Shown here one piece after another: positions 43,296 to 55,569 of a stretch of 64,000 nt of DNA (position 1 is the stretch's first letter; every line of letters starts with the position of its first letter). Origin of the DNA: Bathynomus jamesi (Eukaryota; Arthropoda; Malacostraca; Isopoda; Cirolanidae). Both the position numbers and the translations under genes were made by a program. Under the pieces are notes generated by a model. That model searched no databases. It was not told the DNA's origin and was given only the letters and a program-made list of their open reading frames with translations. The stretch lies in assembly GCA_023014485.1 (NCBI GenBank), contig JAJOZX010000090.1, forward strand, positions 457,501 to 521,500, given 5' to 3'.

Positions 43296-44074
43296 TGTGT
43301 CCGTAAAGTCATGGTGGGATTTTAAATAGCTATATTATTGCAACGAAACATGATAATGAGATGAAACAATACCAAATTTAAGAACAACTCTCAAAGTTGT
43401 ATCTTGTAGTTAGTCTAGGCTAAGCTTAACCTTTATCTCGTAGTTAGTCTAGGCTGTCCACATGCCTATGTTGAACATGAGCGTAATAGCCCGAAAGTTA
43501 ATGTGTGGTGTGCTCTAGCACGAGATCGAGTGATTGGCCCATTTTTCTTCGCGGAACCCACTGTGACGTCACACAACTACCTCGCAATGTTGGAACATTT
43601 TGCAGTACCCCATTATTGACAATAATGTCATCTTTCAGCAAGATGGTGCCCTCCGCACTATGCCAACGTTGTTCGAGAATTCCTTAATGAAAAATTTCCA
43701 CAGAGATGGATAGGAAGAGGAGGATGGAAGCCATGGCCTCCACGCTCTCCGGACCTGACACCTTTGGACTTTTATTTGTGGGGTTACGTCAAGCAAAGCG
43801 TGTACAGTGTACCCATATGGATATTCATCACTTGCACGAGCGAATCACGGAAGCTATCGCATCCGTCACTCCTGATGTTCTTGGCGTGTGTGGCTGGAAT
43901 TGAATCACCGCCTAGATGTCTGCAGGGCTACCAGAGGAGCCCATGTCGAACTACGTTAAATAAAGTTATTCTTTTAGAGTTGTTCTTCAATTTGCCTTTT
44001 TTTCATCTCATTATCATGTTTCATTGCAATAATATAGCTATTTAAAATCCCACCATGACTTTACGGACACACTG
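43293..44074 (+). mobile_element. Mariner-type element of 782 bp
   Basis: TIRs start CAGTGTGTCCGTAAAGTC and extend about 95 bp. TA on both sides. The uninterrupted target is visible at 298-477. The transposase is truncated at the 5' side. Confidence 0.85.
43490..43968 (+). pseudogene. Mariner-type transposase, catalytic half
   Basis: Reads VIGPFFFAEP-type text, NNVIFQQDGA (second Asp), then after a one-base deletion near 43650 HYANVVREFLNEKFPQRWIG, WPPRSPDLTPLDFYLWGYV (third Asp) and, after further shifts near 43840 and 43890, LDVCRATRGAHVELR and stop. I count 41 residues between the two aspartates once the shift is allowed for, a DD41D-type spacing. Non-functional. Confidence 0.7.
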
Positions 44075-44905
44075 TATATGCTCTTATTTTATTTTAGTAG
44101 GTGGGTGAAATCTCTCTGTACGTAGGCAAATGGCTGAGCTGAAGGCGAAAGTTTGAGCGAAGAGTTCAGCTTTATCAGGATAAGAGACGGCAACCGAGCC
44201 GTCGGAGTGGAAAAGAGGAGGGAAATAATAAGTAAAATTGTTGGAAAGTTTCTTGGTTAGGTGCCAGAAAGGGCTAGAAGAATTAGAATTGGATAGGTTT
44301 TCACATTTTTGTCGGATGAAGGAATTTTTGGCGAGTCGAAGAACAGATTTTGCATGATTGAAGGCAGAAATATAAGCTGAGTGGGAGTCAGGAGTTGAAT
44401 GGTGACTGTACCTTCTGAAAGCCTCCTCTCTGTTGTCGGTAGCATTAGAACAAGTAAAGTTAAATCAAGTTTTTTTTGCATTAGTAGTAGGAATAGAATA
44501 TGGAATGTACGTCTCCATGCCCGAGAGAATCACCTTCATGATGTGCTCAGCACATTCGGAGACGCCTCGGCCATGGAAGCAGTAATCATTCCATGGTAAA
44601 TCAGAGAAGTACTCCCTAAGAGCCTCCCAATCAACGGCGCCAAAGTGCCAAAGGCGTCTCCTCTTGGGAGGATCTAAAGCCGAATTGGAGCAATAGGACA
44701 GGAAACAGATATGAGATTGTGATCGGAGGAGCCCAACGGAGAAAAAGTTTCACAAAGTAGATGTAGAAGGATGAAAAGTGAGAAATAAATCCAGAATGCC
44801 GGGACTATCTCCAAGGCGATCAGGGATACGAGTAGTGTGCTGTACAATCTGTTCTAGGTCATTCAGGATAGAGAAATTGTAAGCTAGTTCACCAGGGTTA
44901 TCAGT

Positions 44906-47900
44906 CAGGGCCGTTTCTAGCCGTTAGGGGGCCCTAAGCAGTATACCCATTTGAGGCCTCACCCCTCCATCCACCAACTCACGCCTTACTACATCACCTC
45001 AGCACACACATACAAAAAATGGCTGTGTTAATAAAAAACAATTATGAAACAATTTTAATGAAACATTTATGTCCAAAACAACAAATATGTACTTTCAGAA
45101 GACAAACAGAAAAAATACTCTTCATGAAATTCCTGAAAATTAGCTTATGCATTATTTAGAATAAATGACGCAGAACTATGTATAAAAAAATAATGCAATT
45201 ATCAACTACCAAACAATTACTAACTCAACGATACAATCGTGTAATAGCTAACAGTTATACAGAACAGTTCGTATCTTCAAAATTTTTGCCTCCTACATTT
45301 TTTCTGAGCGAAATCATCAATAACATCATCATATGAAATCTCCCTGCCAACGTCCTGGTTGATGCTTATGATGCCAAGGCCACTGAGGCGATCCTGCCCC
45401 ATTGATGATCTGAGGTAGTTCTTGATTAGCTTCATCTTAGAGAAGCTCCTCTCGGCTGACGCTACTGTCAAAGGTAGAGTGCAGGCAATTCTTAGTGCAA
45501 CCCAAAGATTGGGGTAGAGTTCCTCCAGTTGCTTCTGATGAATGAAGGAGAGAAGCTCCAATGCAGTCATGTTGTGTGAAGGTAAAGTCGGCAAGTTCTT
45601 AATTTCGAGGGCCAGTTCTCTTCCATCAATGTCAGAGTCAGTTCCAGAGCTCAGTATCTTAGAGAGATTTTCACACTTGCAGGACAAGTCTTCCTTGTTC
45701 ATTGTGGCGAAGTTTAGGAGAACCCCAAATATGTCCCTCACATCATCTAATGTTTTGAATCTCTCATTTATTGACCCGATGGCTTCTGTAAATGGTTCGT
45801 CAGGAGCTTCGTAAGCAAAGTGCTTTTTTGTGGATCTGAGCACAGCCTCCACATTCATTTCCTCACATATGTCCCGAGCTACGACTTGTGCTGCAACAAA
45901 ACCTGTGTTTCTGTAGCTGGTGAGTGAGTCTTTTGTTTTTGTGAGGAGGTTGACTGCCACATCAAACTGCATTGTAGGAGACTGCAGAAGTTTGCTCACA
46001 TGGTTAACTGCATGAAGAATGTCATACCATACTACTGTGCAAATCTGAAAGCAATAAGACACTACCTCCTCTGCAAATGCTTGTGTTTCAGTCCTGGCTA
46101 TGGCATCTGTGGCATTGTTTCTGACTTCCAACAGGGCCTCTCTGAGGTTGTGGCTCTGGTATCGCACAGCCTCAATGTTCTTAAGCCGGCTCTCCCACCT
46201 GGTTTCACTCAAAGACTTGAGTGTTATGTTCACGTGCTTCTTTAGGATTGCCCATCTCTGTGTAGCTGCTGCAAAAAGGTTGTACAATTTTTGTACGTTG
46301 CCAAAGAAGCTGATGGCATCTGTGGAAACTTTAGCTGTATCAGCCACTACAAGATTCAGAGTGTGAGCCCCACATGGAACATAGAGTGCACGACAGTTCT
46401 TCTCTAATAACCTTGCCTGAACACCTTTGTTCTTGCCCTTCATATTCGCTCCGTTGTCATATGACTGTCCTCTGCAGTCATCAAAGTGAATATTCAGTTC
46501 ATCTAGTCTCTTCAGAATCAGAACTGATAAACCCAGGCCTGTACTTTTTGAAGCCTCAAGAAAGCCCAAGAAGTATTCTTTTATTTCTGGTACTTCACCC
46601 ATTTTAACAGTTCTGATAATAATCGACATCTGTTCTTGGTGGCTTATGTCTGGAGTGCAGTCTGAAATGAGTGAGTAATATTTAGCTTGTTTTATTTCTG
46701 CAACAATGGCATCCAAGATCTTCCCACTAATGGACCCAGTGAGCTCATTTTGAATGATGTTTCCGAGATAACTTCAATGACTATATTGGCCACTTTCGAC
46801 TCTGCTGATGTGTTGTTTCATCACTGGATCAAATTTGGCAAGCAGCTCAACCTCTTTCAAGAAGTTGCCATTGTCTCGATTGTACAATGTAGAGAAAGAC
46901 CCCGTGAAAGCAAGGTTTCTCTCTGCCAGTGATTGGATTATACTTACAAGACGTGTGAGACCATCTCGCCAGCGTCTTCGCTCTACCTCCATTAAATGAC
47001 ATTTCAGTTTGGTCAATGGTCTTCCCAGTTTTTAGCCGCAGTTCCAGATCCTTCCATGTTGCCATGTTGTCTGCATGTTCTGAACTATTTTCATGGCCTT
47101 TCAAAAGCGAACCAACGTTTATCCAGTCTGAAAGTCCATCCGTAATTAGTTTGTACGACTTCCTTGAAAACAACTTACAGCAGAAGCAATAGAGAGCATC
47201 ATTCCTTCTAGAGTACATCAGCCAGCTTCGTTTTATTTTTCCCCATTAATTAATGTTCTGTACATGTAATGGTGATGAACGCTTTTACCGTCCTCTCTTT
47301 TAGGGAATGTGAAATCTGGACTGATTTGAAATGGTCCTCGAGACACCAGATCTGTCTCCAAGGCATCTGACAGGACAACTGTCTAGTCATACGGATCAAG
47401 CGGTGGAGCAGATCTTGGTTCTTGTTGCTCAGTAGAAATGCCTCTGTGTGGTGTTTGAAGCTGAACAGAAGATGGGCCACTTGTTGGTTCATCAGGCTCT
47501 ACTTCTACTGGTGTTTGAGGTTGCATAGAGGATGGTCCTGCTGTTGGCTCATGATGCTCATCAGGCTTTGCTGAGGATGACTTTTCCAAATATTTCAGTA
47601 GTGCTCCTGAGAAGAACATAACATTACATAGTCTGTTAATTTTTGCTAAAATACTCTTTCTTATCTTGTTTGATAATTGATCTGCGTGAACAGAATTTGA
47701 GGTGATGTGATCCATTAAATTTCACATTTCGAAATATTATAAATATTACAGAGACGAGCTTACTCTACACGATTCCTGAGCACTTGCCTAGCTTGATGGT
47801 CTACCTAACCTAGTTGCCTGAACTGTAATTATAGGAATATACAAGTGGCACATCTCACCTGTGCTCCTAGAAAGCTTCACCTCCTCTATTTTCTTCTTTT

Positions 47901-48523
47901 TCCGTTTTTCAGCTCCTGATGGATAATGTCGTTTCATTTTCCAAGATGCACGAAGTCACATCTAGTTAACCACAACTAATCTGCTAAATAATAACAATTA
48001 TGATAATAATGATGATGATGATAATAATAATAATAATTAATAATAATAATTGTTATAATTGTAACGTTAATCAAATACATTCAAATAATCATTCCATTTA
48101 GGTTTTAAGAAAAGAATTAATAAACTTGAAAACATAATGAAAATAATCCTAGGTTTTAAAGTGTCACAAAATCTCTTAATAATTAGTAAATTAGTGAAAT
48201 AATGTTTTACAATACTAGAAAAATTAAGCATTTAGGAAAGTATAAGCATATAGTAAGAATAAAGTTAAATAATATAGAAATAAGATCTCACAATAGTTAT
48301 TTACATATAACGACCAAAACGTTTCGTTTGTCTCCGTTTTGTCACATTTGTCTCATACAAAAACTTTAATTAATAATAATAATAATAATAATATTAATAA
48401 TAACTTCAGCTATATTCCTATTCTTGCCCACTGAACTATGACCTGGGAGCCTGTCTAGAGCCCCCTAGTAGCAGCGGGGCCCTAAGCGGCCGCTTAGTGT
48501 GCTTATGCCAGGAAACGGCCCTG
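44906..48523 (-). mobile_element. hAT transposon of 3618 bp
   Basis: Termini CAGGGCCGTTTCT and (inverted) CAGGGCCGTTTCC. Flanks TTATCAGT (44898-44905) and ATATCAGT (48524-48531) are an 8-bp duplication with one change. Subterminal GGGGCCCTAAGC occurs at both ends. Carries a nearly complete transposase gene with an intron. Confidence 0.92.
45277..47937 (-). pseudogene. hAT transposase of the TTF-zinc-finger (ZMYM1-like) type
   Basis: Exon 1 (47937-47859) starts MKRHYPSGAEKRKKKK. A 252-bp intron follows with AG/GTGAGA donor and TTCTTCTCAG acceptor. Exon 2 begins GALLKYLEKSSS, a low-complexity Pro/Ser region, a TAG stop near 47384, then the TTF-type finger (YCFCCKLFSRKSYK, a Cys-x-x-Cys with later His). 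The main frame of 479 codons has SDCTPDISHQEQMS (catalytic Asp), CGAHTLNLVVADTA, TRWESRL and the C-terminal dimerisation block (ASAERSFSKMKLIKNYLRS, with the Ser-Ala-Glu-Arg-Ser-Phe-Ser core). Breaks: the stop near 47384 and frameshifts near 47240, 46990 and 46730. The catalytic half itself is intact. Confidence 0.88.
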
Positions 48524-48594
48524 ATATCAGTGAAATGGGAGGAAAGCAAAGGTGGTGGTGAACATTGAAACCACCTAAAATGGAGATTTATATA

Positions 48595-49086
48595 CAGGTA
48601 AATCTCATTGTACGCGGTACTACTATACGCGGAATCGCTATTACACGCTAAATTATTTAAGGAACGAATTCATTTCACGCGCTCCGCACGCAACCTCCGC
48701 GTCGCTCCACGCAACCTCCATCTTCCTCTTCCCCCTCCTCCTCCCCTCCCAACCTCCTGTGCCCAGTAAGCTGACTTCAGGCCCTTTCTTAGGTGAGCAC
48801 AGCACAATATTAATTAGGATTAAATAGAATTAAATATTATTTTATAAGTTATTTATTATGTCGAATTGATTCTATGAGTATTATGATGCACGTTTATTAC
48901 TACTTGACTTTGTTTTTATGGTTAAATTGACTTATTATAATGCTTCCTGGGTGGCTATGCATCACTCAGAAAAGTAATGCGCATTTATAACATGGGGCCT
49001 ATGGGAAATAAGATTCATTTTAAGCGGAATCGCGCTACGTGCTATTTTCAAGTAACGTGACCTGCGCGTAAAATGAGACCTACCTG
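48595..49086. mobile_element. Tigger/pogo-like MITE, 492 bp
   Basis: Termini CAGGTAAATCTCATT and (inverted) CAGGTAGGTCTCATT, flanked by TA. Both subterminal regions contain CGCGG/GCGGAATCGC blocks. No transposase. Confidence 0.8.
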
Positions 49087-49138
49087 TACAGTGTACACGT
49101 ATAATTTCTATATATATATATATATACACATAGGATGG

Positions 49139-50111
49139 TGATCTACAGATCTACAGAAGCTAAGGCTAACAAAGACCCTAAGATCCACTCTAAGGTTAGC
49201 CCGAGAGAAAGGTAAGAGTAGGGGGTTAAGAGAAGAGAAGAGAATAAGGGGTTAAGTAAGGAGGAACACCTATCACTCGTGGGTTAACATTCATTCAGAA
49301 AAAGAGAAAAAAGACTCGCCATCATCATCCGCCGGCCACTGCCGACAAGTCAGAAAAATAGTCGGAGAGAATAGGAAAGGGGTGAAAGATGAAAAGAAGT
49401 AAAATAAGAACGCTTACAAACCATGCAAACACAGTCTTAACTCTGGCATACCATGCAAACTACAAACATGCAAGAAAAGAGTTACAGACATGCAAAGTAT
49501 GGAGAAAAAATAAATAAAAATGATCTACAGATCTACAGAAGCTAAGGCTAACAAAGACCCTAAGATCCACTCTAAGGTTAGCCCGAGAGAAAGGAAAGAG
49601 TAGGGGGTTAAGAGAAGAGAAGAGAATAAGGGGTTAAGTAAGGAGCAACACCTATCACTCGTTGGTTAACATTCATTCAGAAAAAGAGAAAAAAAGACAC
49701 CATCATCATCCGCCGGCCACTGCCGACAAGTCAGAAAAATAGTCGGAGAGAATAGGAGAGGGGTGAAAGATGAAAAGAAGTAAAACAAGAACGCTTACAA
49801 ACCATGCAAACACAGTCTTAACTCACTGTCATACCATGCAAACTACAAACATGCAAGAAAAGAGTTACAGACATGCAAAGTAAGGGAGGATAAGGGGAAA
49901 AAAAAAAGGAGGTAAAGTTAAACAAAAAGTGGGTTAGTTTACGCTACGAGCTACATCTACGTTCGTGTTAGTCTAATTTTTTTTTTTTTTTTTTTAATAA
50001 TTTTATTGCTGGCATCACACGCTGGCATGTCACAAGCTGGCATTTATCGTCAACAGACTCATCCTCGAGCACCACCACCAGAGCCCCTGTTACTAACTTT
50101 GTTTTTTTATT
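49139..50111 (-). mobile_element. 3' UTR of a CR1/L2-like LINE with tandem duplication
   Basis: A 382-bp unit beginning TGATCTACAGATCTACAG occurs twice in tandem (49139 and 49521), with a few differences. It shares AAAGACCCTAAGATCCAC with the 3' UTR at 12827-12853 (inverted). A T homopolymer lies near 49978-49996. Confidence 0.8.
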
Positions 50112-51675
50112 TTAAACAACGTTAATATTTTTAAAATGTCGGTCAAGACGGTTCTTAAACATATTAACGCTGGTAGAATGAACGACTAACGCGGGAAGAT
50201 TATTCCATTTATCAATTACTTTAAACGTAAAGAAGTTTTTAGCGATATTAGTAATGAAACGTCTGCCACGCAACTTAAATCCGTTATTGCGAGTATTACT
50301 ATTATCGAAAGTGAACAGTTTGTCAAAATTTACGTTATCGATGTTATTAACGATTTTGAAAACTTCAATAAGCTCCCCCCTTAATCTCCTAGTTTCGAGT
50401 GAATACAGGTCTAACTCTTTAATCCTATCTTCATAAGGCTTGTTGCGCAATGAGGGAATTAATTTCATGGCACGACGTTGAACCCTTTCTAACCTATCAA
50501 TATCCTCACGCAAGTACGGGCACCAAAACTGAACTGCATATTCTAAATGAGGCCTGACTAGGGACTTGTAAAGGGGCAATATAATATCCTTCGATTTAAA
50601 TTCGAAAATTACGCGCTATGAAGCCTAACATCCTATTAGCTTTTGCGCAAGACTCCAGGCACTGGTTCCTAACCTTTAAATCAGTGATGCACAAACCCTG
50701 GCCCGCGGGCCAAATGTGTCCCCCACAGGTCTTTTCAGTGGCCCCACGGGTCTTTTCAATTCAATGAAAAAGTTAGAATATAAAAGTGACCCAATTTATG
50801 ACTTAGATGGAAAGTAAGTAGGCTAATACATTTAGTTATTTTCTTCGCTTGGCCCTCACATCAAAAAAGTTTGTGCACCACTGCTTTAAATCCTTAGATA
50901 CGCGTACGCCTAAATCTACTTCCTCGTCAACGCTCGCTAACTCCCTATCATCCATCGTGTACGTGTAATTATTATTGCGAGAACCTATATGCAAAACTTT
51001 ACATTTGTCTACCTTAAATTGCATCTGCCACTTATCTGTCCACTCCATAAGCCTATTTATATCGTCTTGGATCCTATTTCTATCGCCCTCGTTAACAACC
51101 TTACCGCCTATTTTAGTATCGTCCGCGAATTTTGACACGTTACTAGTCAATCCTACATCTATGTCGTTAATGTAAATTACGAATAACAATGGGCCTAACA
51201 CTGAACCCTGTGGGACACCGCTACCTACATCGAACCACCCCGATTCACTACCATTAACTACGACCCTCTGCCTCCTAGCACGAAGCCATTCTTCTAACCA
51301 GTTAGCTACCTGACCGCGTATACCGTACGCTTTGACCTTCGCAATTAGTCTCCTATGCGGAGCTGTATCGAACGCCTTTATAAAATCTAAATAAATAACG
51401 TCAGCTGCTCTATGCCTATCGTATTCGCGCACTATTTCGTTATAAAATTCTAACAAATTAGTTAAACAAGACCTATGGCGTCGAAACCCATGCTGACTAT
51501 TATTAATCAAATCTCTACTTTCTAAGCGATCGATGATACGATCCCTAACTACGGATTCCAAAAGTTTACCGACAATTGACATTAAGCTAATGGGCCTATA
51601 ATTGCTAGCTACTGCGCGGTCGCCTTTTTTAAAAATAGGCGTGACGTTAGCTAATTTGAAGTCTTCTATGTTCAT
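50112..51675 (-). pseudogene. CR1/L2-like LINE reverse transcriptase, second copy
   Basis: Same family as 10389-12713, 5'-truncated just before NVTPIFKKGD. Minus strand: NYRPISLMSIVGKL, QHGFRRHRSCLTNL, VIYLDFIKAFDTAPH (first catalytic Asp), VGSGVPQGSVLGPLL, FADDTKIGGKV (catalytic pair intact). After KDLK the frame is cut by a 202-bp MITE at 50682-50883, then resumes in a shifted frame up to LYKSLVRPHLEYAVQFWCP, ERVQRRAMKLIPSL, NKWNNLPALV and stop. Apart from the insertion and the frame slip the domain is well preserved. Confidence 0.88.
50682..50883. mobile_element. hAT MITE of 202 bp, family M2
   Basis: Termini CAGTGATGCACAAAC and (inverted) CAGTGGTGCACAAAC. Perfect 8-bp duplication CTTTAAAT (50674-50681 and 50884-50891). 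Inside: GCCCGCGGGCC. Confidence 0.93.
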
Positions 51676-51679
51676 TTAT

Positions 51680-52425
51680 GTACGCCACCTAAATGAATAG
51701 GTTAATCTGCATCAAATTTAATACACACATTAAGGAAGAATCTGGGAAGGTTCTACAGTAGTAACACACCCGCCCTTCCCTGTTGCCCTCTTGGTTGTGT
51801 TATGTTACAAAGACAAGACGAAGTCTGAAAGACCTTTCGGTCCACTCGGGGAGTTCCCTGATATTAAAATAGTGAATTTTCAATTTATTCTAGCAGCAGT
51901 AGAAAACTGGATAGAAAAACATAAGACCCTCTCCCCTCCCTCCGCTCCCTCCCCCCAGAGATGGGTACGGAAAAAGGCTGAAGAAAGTACCTTGACCCTG
52001 GAAAAGTGGCCAAGGAAATTTTATAAGAAAGAGGAGAATAGAAAAACTAGCTTTACAATTATGCTATGCACATATAGAAATCATGTACTAGATAGTATCG
52101 TTGTATAAACTAACATAATAATATATTTGTACTGAGCGCATATCAACTACTCGATTTTGTCACAGAAACCTCGAACATATGATTTTGGCTTTATACAAAA
52201 TATTTACAGCTCTAATTACCGAAGTATCGGGCCAACAAAGATCCCATGGCCCACTCCAGGCTAGCCTAAAAACGTTTAAGAGAAAAGAAAAAGTCAAATT
52301 CTCTATGCCTACACTTACGCACGTGCAAAGCTATCACGCAGAAATAGAAAAAATAAAGGTCCTCTCCTTCTCTTCGCGTGGGCCAATGCCGGCAAAGTGA
52401 TGAAATTTAGAAATTGTACTTAGGA
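51680..52425. other. Unassigned sequence
   Basis: Two plus-strand open frames (51791-52108, 105 codons, and 52179-52400, 73 codons) have no motif I know. Pyrimidine-rich stretch near 51940. Confidence 0.45.
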
Positions 52426-52429
52426 GTCC

Positions 52430-52690
52430 GACGTCTATATCGCTAATATAGAAGATAAAAAAGTAAGAGACCCAGAACAGAATCCTGTGGAACCCCACTG
52501 GTGACGGTGGCCCACTCCGAAACCACTCTCTTTATTACTACTTTCTGCTTTCGTCTCCTGACCAATCTTCAATCCAGTTGGAAACGAGTCCGGTAATTCC
52601 TAGTCATCTAACTTTAGTTATCAATCTCGCGTGAGGGACATTTCAAAGACTTTTTGAAAATCGAAATAAACTATATCTTTTGCTCCAGTT
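52430..52690 (-). pseudogene. LINE reverse transcriptase fragment
   Basis: The minus strand reads GAKDIVYFDFQKVFEMSL and, after shifts, SEWATVTSGVPQDSVLGLLLF. These are the first catalytic Asp block and the SGVPQGSVLG block of a CR1/L2-like RT, with G to D in the latter. Cut on one side by (GA)n. Confidence 0.7.
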
Positions 52691-52699
52691 GTGTCGTAT

Positions 52700-52701
<2 letters not shown>

Positions 52702-52782
<81 letters not shown>
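52702..52782. repeat. (GA)n microsatellite
   Basis: About 80 bases of uninterrupted GA. Confidence 0.97.
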
Positions 52783-52784
<2 letters not shown>

Positions 52785-53250
52785 CCCATAACTGTAGTAG
52801 GGCTGTTCCATCAGCAAAAGTCTTAAAAGACCCTAAAGCAATGTAGCCTCCAAACCAGTTAATTAAAATTTTAAAGTGTGGCCATCGTTCTCTTCGTCAG
52901 GCATGTTTGCCTTCTACAACAAATGCGTTAAATTTTCCGATGTTAATTTCAACCTCGTGAGGTTCATAGAGTGTCAACTCAATTTTGTAATTGAATTTAC
53001 CGTGAGAAGAAAGTTAAAAATAAAATTTTTAAATATTTTAACTGACTATGAGTTGAGTCTTCAGTGAACCGTTCGATCTATGTTTTTCAACATTTTTCGC
53101 TAAAAGCTTTAAACACAGAAAAAATTAAGTCGTTAATTAATTATTTTTAGAAACTTATCAAATAGTCTTTCTTGTAAATAAAGCAAAGAAAATTGAGCTG
53201 GGAAATCGCTCACCATACTACTTGTTAAAATAAATTCAATATTATATTAT
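52783..53250. other. Unassigned sequence
   Basis: No gene or repeat recognised before the TA tracts that start at 53251. Confidence 0.4.
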
Positions 53251-53276
53251 CTATCTATATATATATATATATATAT

Positions 53277-53329
<53 letters not shown>

Positions 53330-53884
53330 TACGTGTGTATATATATATAGCTGAAACAAGTTTTCTCCTAGGAAAAAGCACACGTAGTATAAAAAGAAAG
53401 ACTAAGGTGACAGTAAATATCACTTTATTTCTACAAACGTTTCGGAAGTGCACTTCCATCTTCACTGCTAAAAGACAATATTCATTTATATTAAAATTAA
53501 ATTTAAAAGTTAAAAAGTTAAAAAATTAATAATCAAGAAACTGGGCAAAGATACAAATGACTATTTACAGTATTACAATATTAAATTATTATTATTATTA
53601 GGAGGAGGGACGACAAGCTTGACCTTCATGAAATGAGGAATCATCGCACGGAACATTTGAAAGTTTAAAAGGTTGAAAGGTATATTATTACAGTATATTC
53701 TATTACTTTACAATATTATATTACACAATCTTAAATCTTCTGATTTATAAATTACTGACCGCTGCTGAAGTGCAAATGACTAAAAAATAGTCGAATCTTT
53801 CTATATTTATAAATTGTAACCTTTAAATTATTAATTATTTATCAGACATTAGTTGAAATGTTAACAGTAAATTGAATTATATAC

Positions 53885-54050
53885 ATAAATTACCTTTAAT
53901 TGTAACTTTTACTGTAATTGTAACCTTTAATTGTAACTTTTACTGTAATTGTAACCTTTAATTGTAACTTTTACTGTAATTGTAACCTTTAATTGTAACC
54001 CTTACTCTAATTGTAACCTTTAATTGTAACTTGTACTGTAACTGTAACCG
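53885..54050 (+). repeat. 31-bp minisatellite
   Basis: About five units built from TTTAATTGTAAC and TTTTACTGTAATTGTAACC; the last two units have diverged. Confidence 0.85.
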
Positions 54051-54216
54051 TTTATTGTATAATATTATAAACAGTCATTTGGATCTTTGTCCTTTTTATT
54101 GATTATTTTTTTTAAATTTTAAACTAAATTTTAATATAAGTGAATATAGTGTCTCTTGAATACTGAATATAGTGAATATTGAATATACTGAATATATTCA
54201 GTATTGTGTCTTAACA

Positions 54217-54247
54217 CTGAAGATGGAAGGAGTACTTCCGAAACGTT
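54217..54247 (+). ncRNA. Hammerhead-like motif, family 6 (right arm)
   Basis: CTGAAGA, extra T, five-pair stem GGAAG/CTTCC with loop GAGTA, GAA, palindrome ACGT, T, followed by AAAATAAAT. The left arm (53435-53467, minus) has GTGAAGA with an identical stem and loop TGCA. Confidence 0.55.
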
Positions 54248-54271
54248 TGTGAAAATAAATCTTTCTTTTAT

Positions 54272-54277
54272 AATATA

Positions 54278-54315
<38 letters not shown>

Positions 54316-54583
54316 TATATTATAAAAAAGAAGGATCTGTGGTACTTTCTGAAATTCAGAACCGACAAGGTCTAACTTCGTCTGCAAGTTGTTTTGGACT
54401 TGGTCTGTAAGCTAAATGGATCTTATCCAACAAGATATTTCTCGTATATCCGCAATACTATTATTATTATTATTATTATTATTAACCCTTTAACGCCGGA
54501 ATTGTTTGTAGGGTTAAGTTATGAATGTGTGTATTTGAAAGGTTACAAATATGGAGCCTCGTCCTTTTAGGGTTAGTTATTAT
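54272..54583. repeat. TA tract, (TTA)n and unassigned sequence
   Basis: (TA)n to about 54315 and (ATT)n at about 54460-54483. Confidence 0.7.
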
Positions 54584-54783
54584 TAGGCTGACCATATTTC
54601 CTTGAGACAAAAACGGGACATTGGGATGGCAAAAAAGGGACGGGGTTATGTAATATTCTGTATTCATGAAAAAGTAAGTACATAAACCGGGACAAAATTG
54701 ACATTTTTTATTAAACGACGGGACGGCCAGGAAATATAAAACAACGGTACTGTCCGTTCAAAACGGTACGTATGGTCAGCCTA
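54584..54783. mobile_element. hAT MITE of 200 bp, family M1 (second copy)
   Basis: Same family as 31183-31385, inverted. TIR TAGGCTGACCATA. Perfect 8-bp duplication GTTATTAT (54576-54583 and 54784-54791). Confidence 0.92.
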
Positions 54784-54791
54784 GTTATTAT

Positions 54792-55569
54792 TATTATTAT
54801 TATGTTATCAGTTAGTAGTAGTAGTAGTGTATTATTATTTCTGAAAAAAATTATTTGGTTGTCGTGTATCATTAAATGCTGTGGAGTTTATATATAAAAG
54901 TTAATTCAATGAACACTTATATTTAAATTGTATACGATCCTATGCTTCACCACTCAGTCGTCTACATATTTCCATTTTATTTGGGTAATTATGCTCTATT
55001 CTGCACATCAATTTATTATATTAAAACGATTCTGATAGATCTCTTATGCAGTAAAGTGGTTTGGTTCTTATTTGGGCCTACTTTTTTAATATTAAACGGT
55101 TCTGAACAGCTTTGGATCCGCAAATAATTTTCAGTCATGGTGATGAAGAGTTATGACATATAAAACTACGAACCAAATAATTCAAAACCGTGAATCCCCC
55201 TACTTTAATGCTTCAGTTTAAGAAAAGTAATTGAAACGTGGATGGTAGATTCCGCAGATTGTATTAAAATAATTTGTGGCCCAATTTTGTTGTAAACGGT
55301 ATTAATTTAACTTTTATTCATTACAGTTATAAAAAGGGTTTCTTACGAGTACGTTTTCATTGTCACCAATAAAAAAATACATGAAAAAGTGAAAAAAAAA
55401 AATAAAAAAAAAAAATTAAAGTTGCACATCGTCCGGCTATAAAAGGATACATTTCGGGTGAAAACGATATCAGTGACTGATAGTATATGTGTCACGCTAT
55501 TTAGTTCCCAAAGTAGCATGACCGCAAAATGTTCGGGTGCATATGCAATTGCAATGTTGATCAATTGTT
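54792..55569. other. Unassigned AT-rich sequence
   Basis: A-rich run near 55387-55420. No gene recognised. Confidence 0.45.

Larger units (their letters stand above)
42405..48590 (-). mobile_element. LINE family A copy, interrupted by two DNA transposons
   Basis: Read on the minus strand: endonuclease end (48590-48532, continuing 44905-44720; LGGFNVHHH, then [37 protein letters not shown]), linker (44720-44100; WHFGAVDWEALREYFSDLP), an AT-rich segment where the RT palm should be, then the C-terminal part and 3' UTR (43020-42405). The palm with FADD is absent. Breaks by hAT at 44906-48523 and mariner at 43293-44074 are marked by duplicated target bases. Confidence 0.8.
53352..54271. mobile_element. 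PLE-like inverted pair, family 6
   Basis: Outer arms (53385-53470 and 54205-54271) share ACGTTTCGGAAG and an AAAATAAATCTTTCTTT-type end, inverted. TA tracts on both sides. The middle has a 31-bp minisatellite. Assignment to PLEs is inferred from the hammerhead-like core. Confidence 0.5.
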
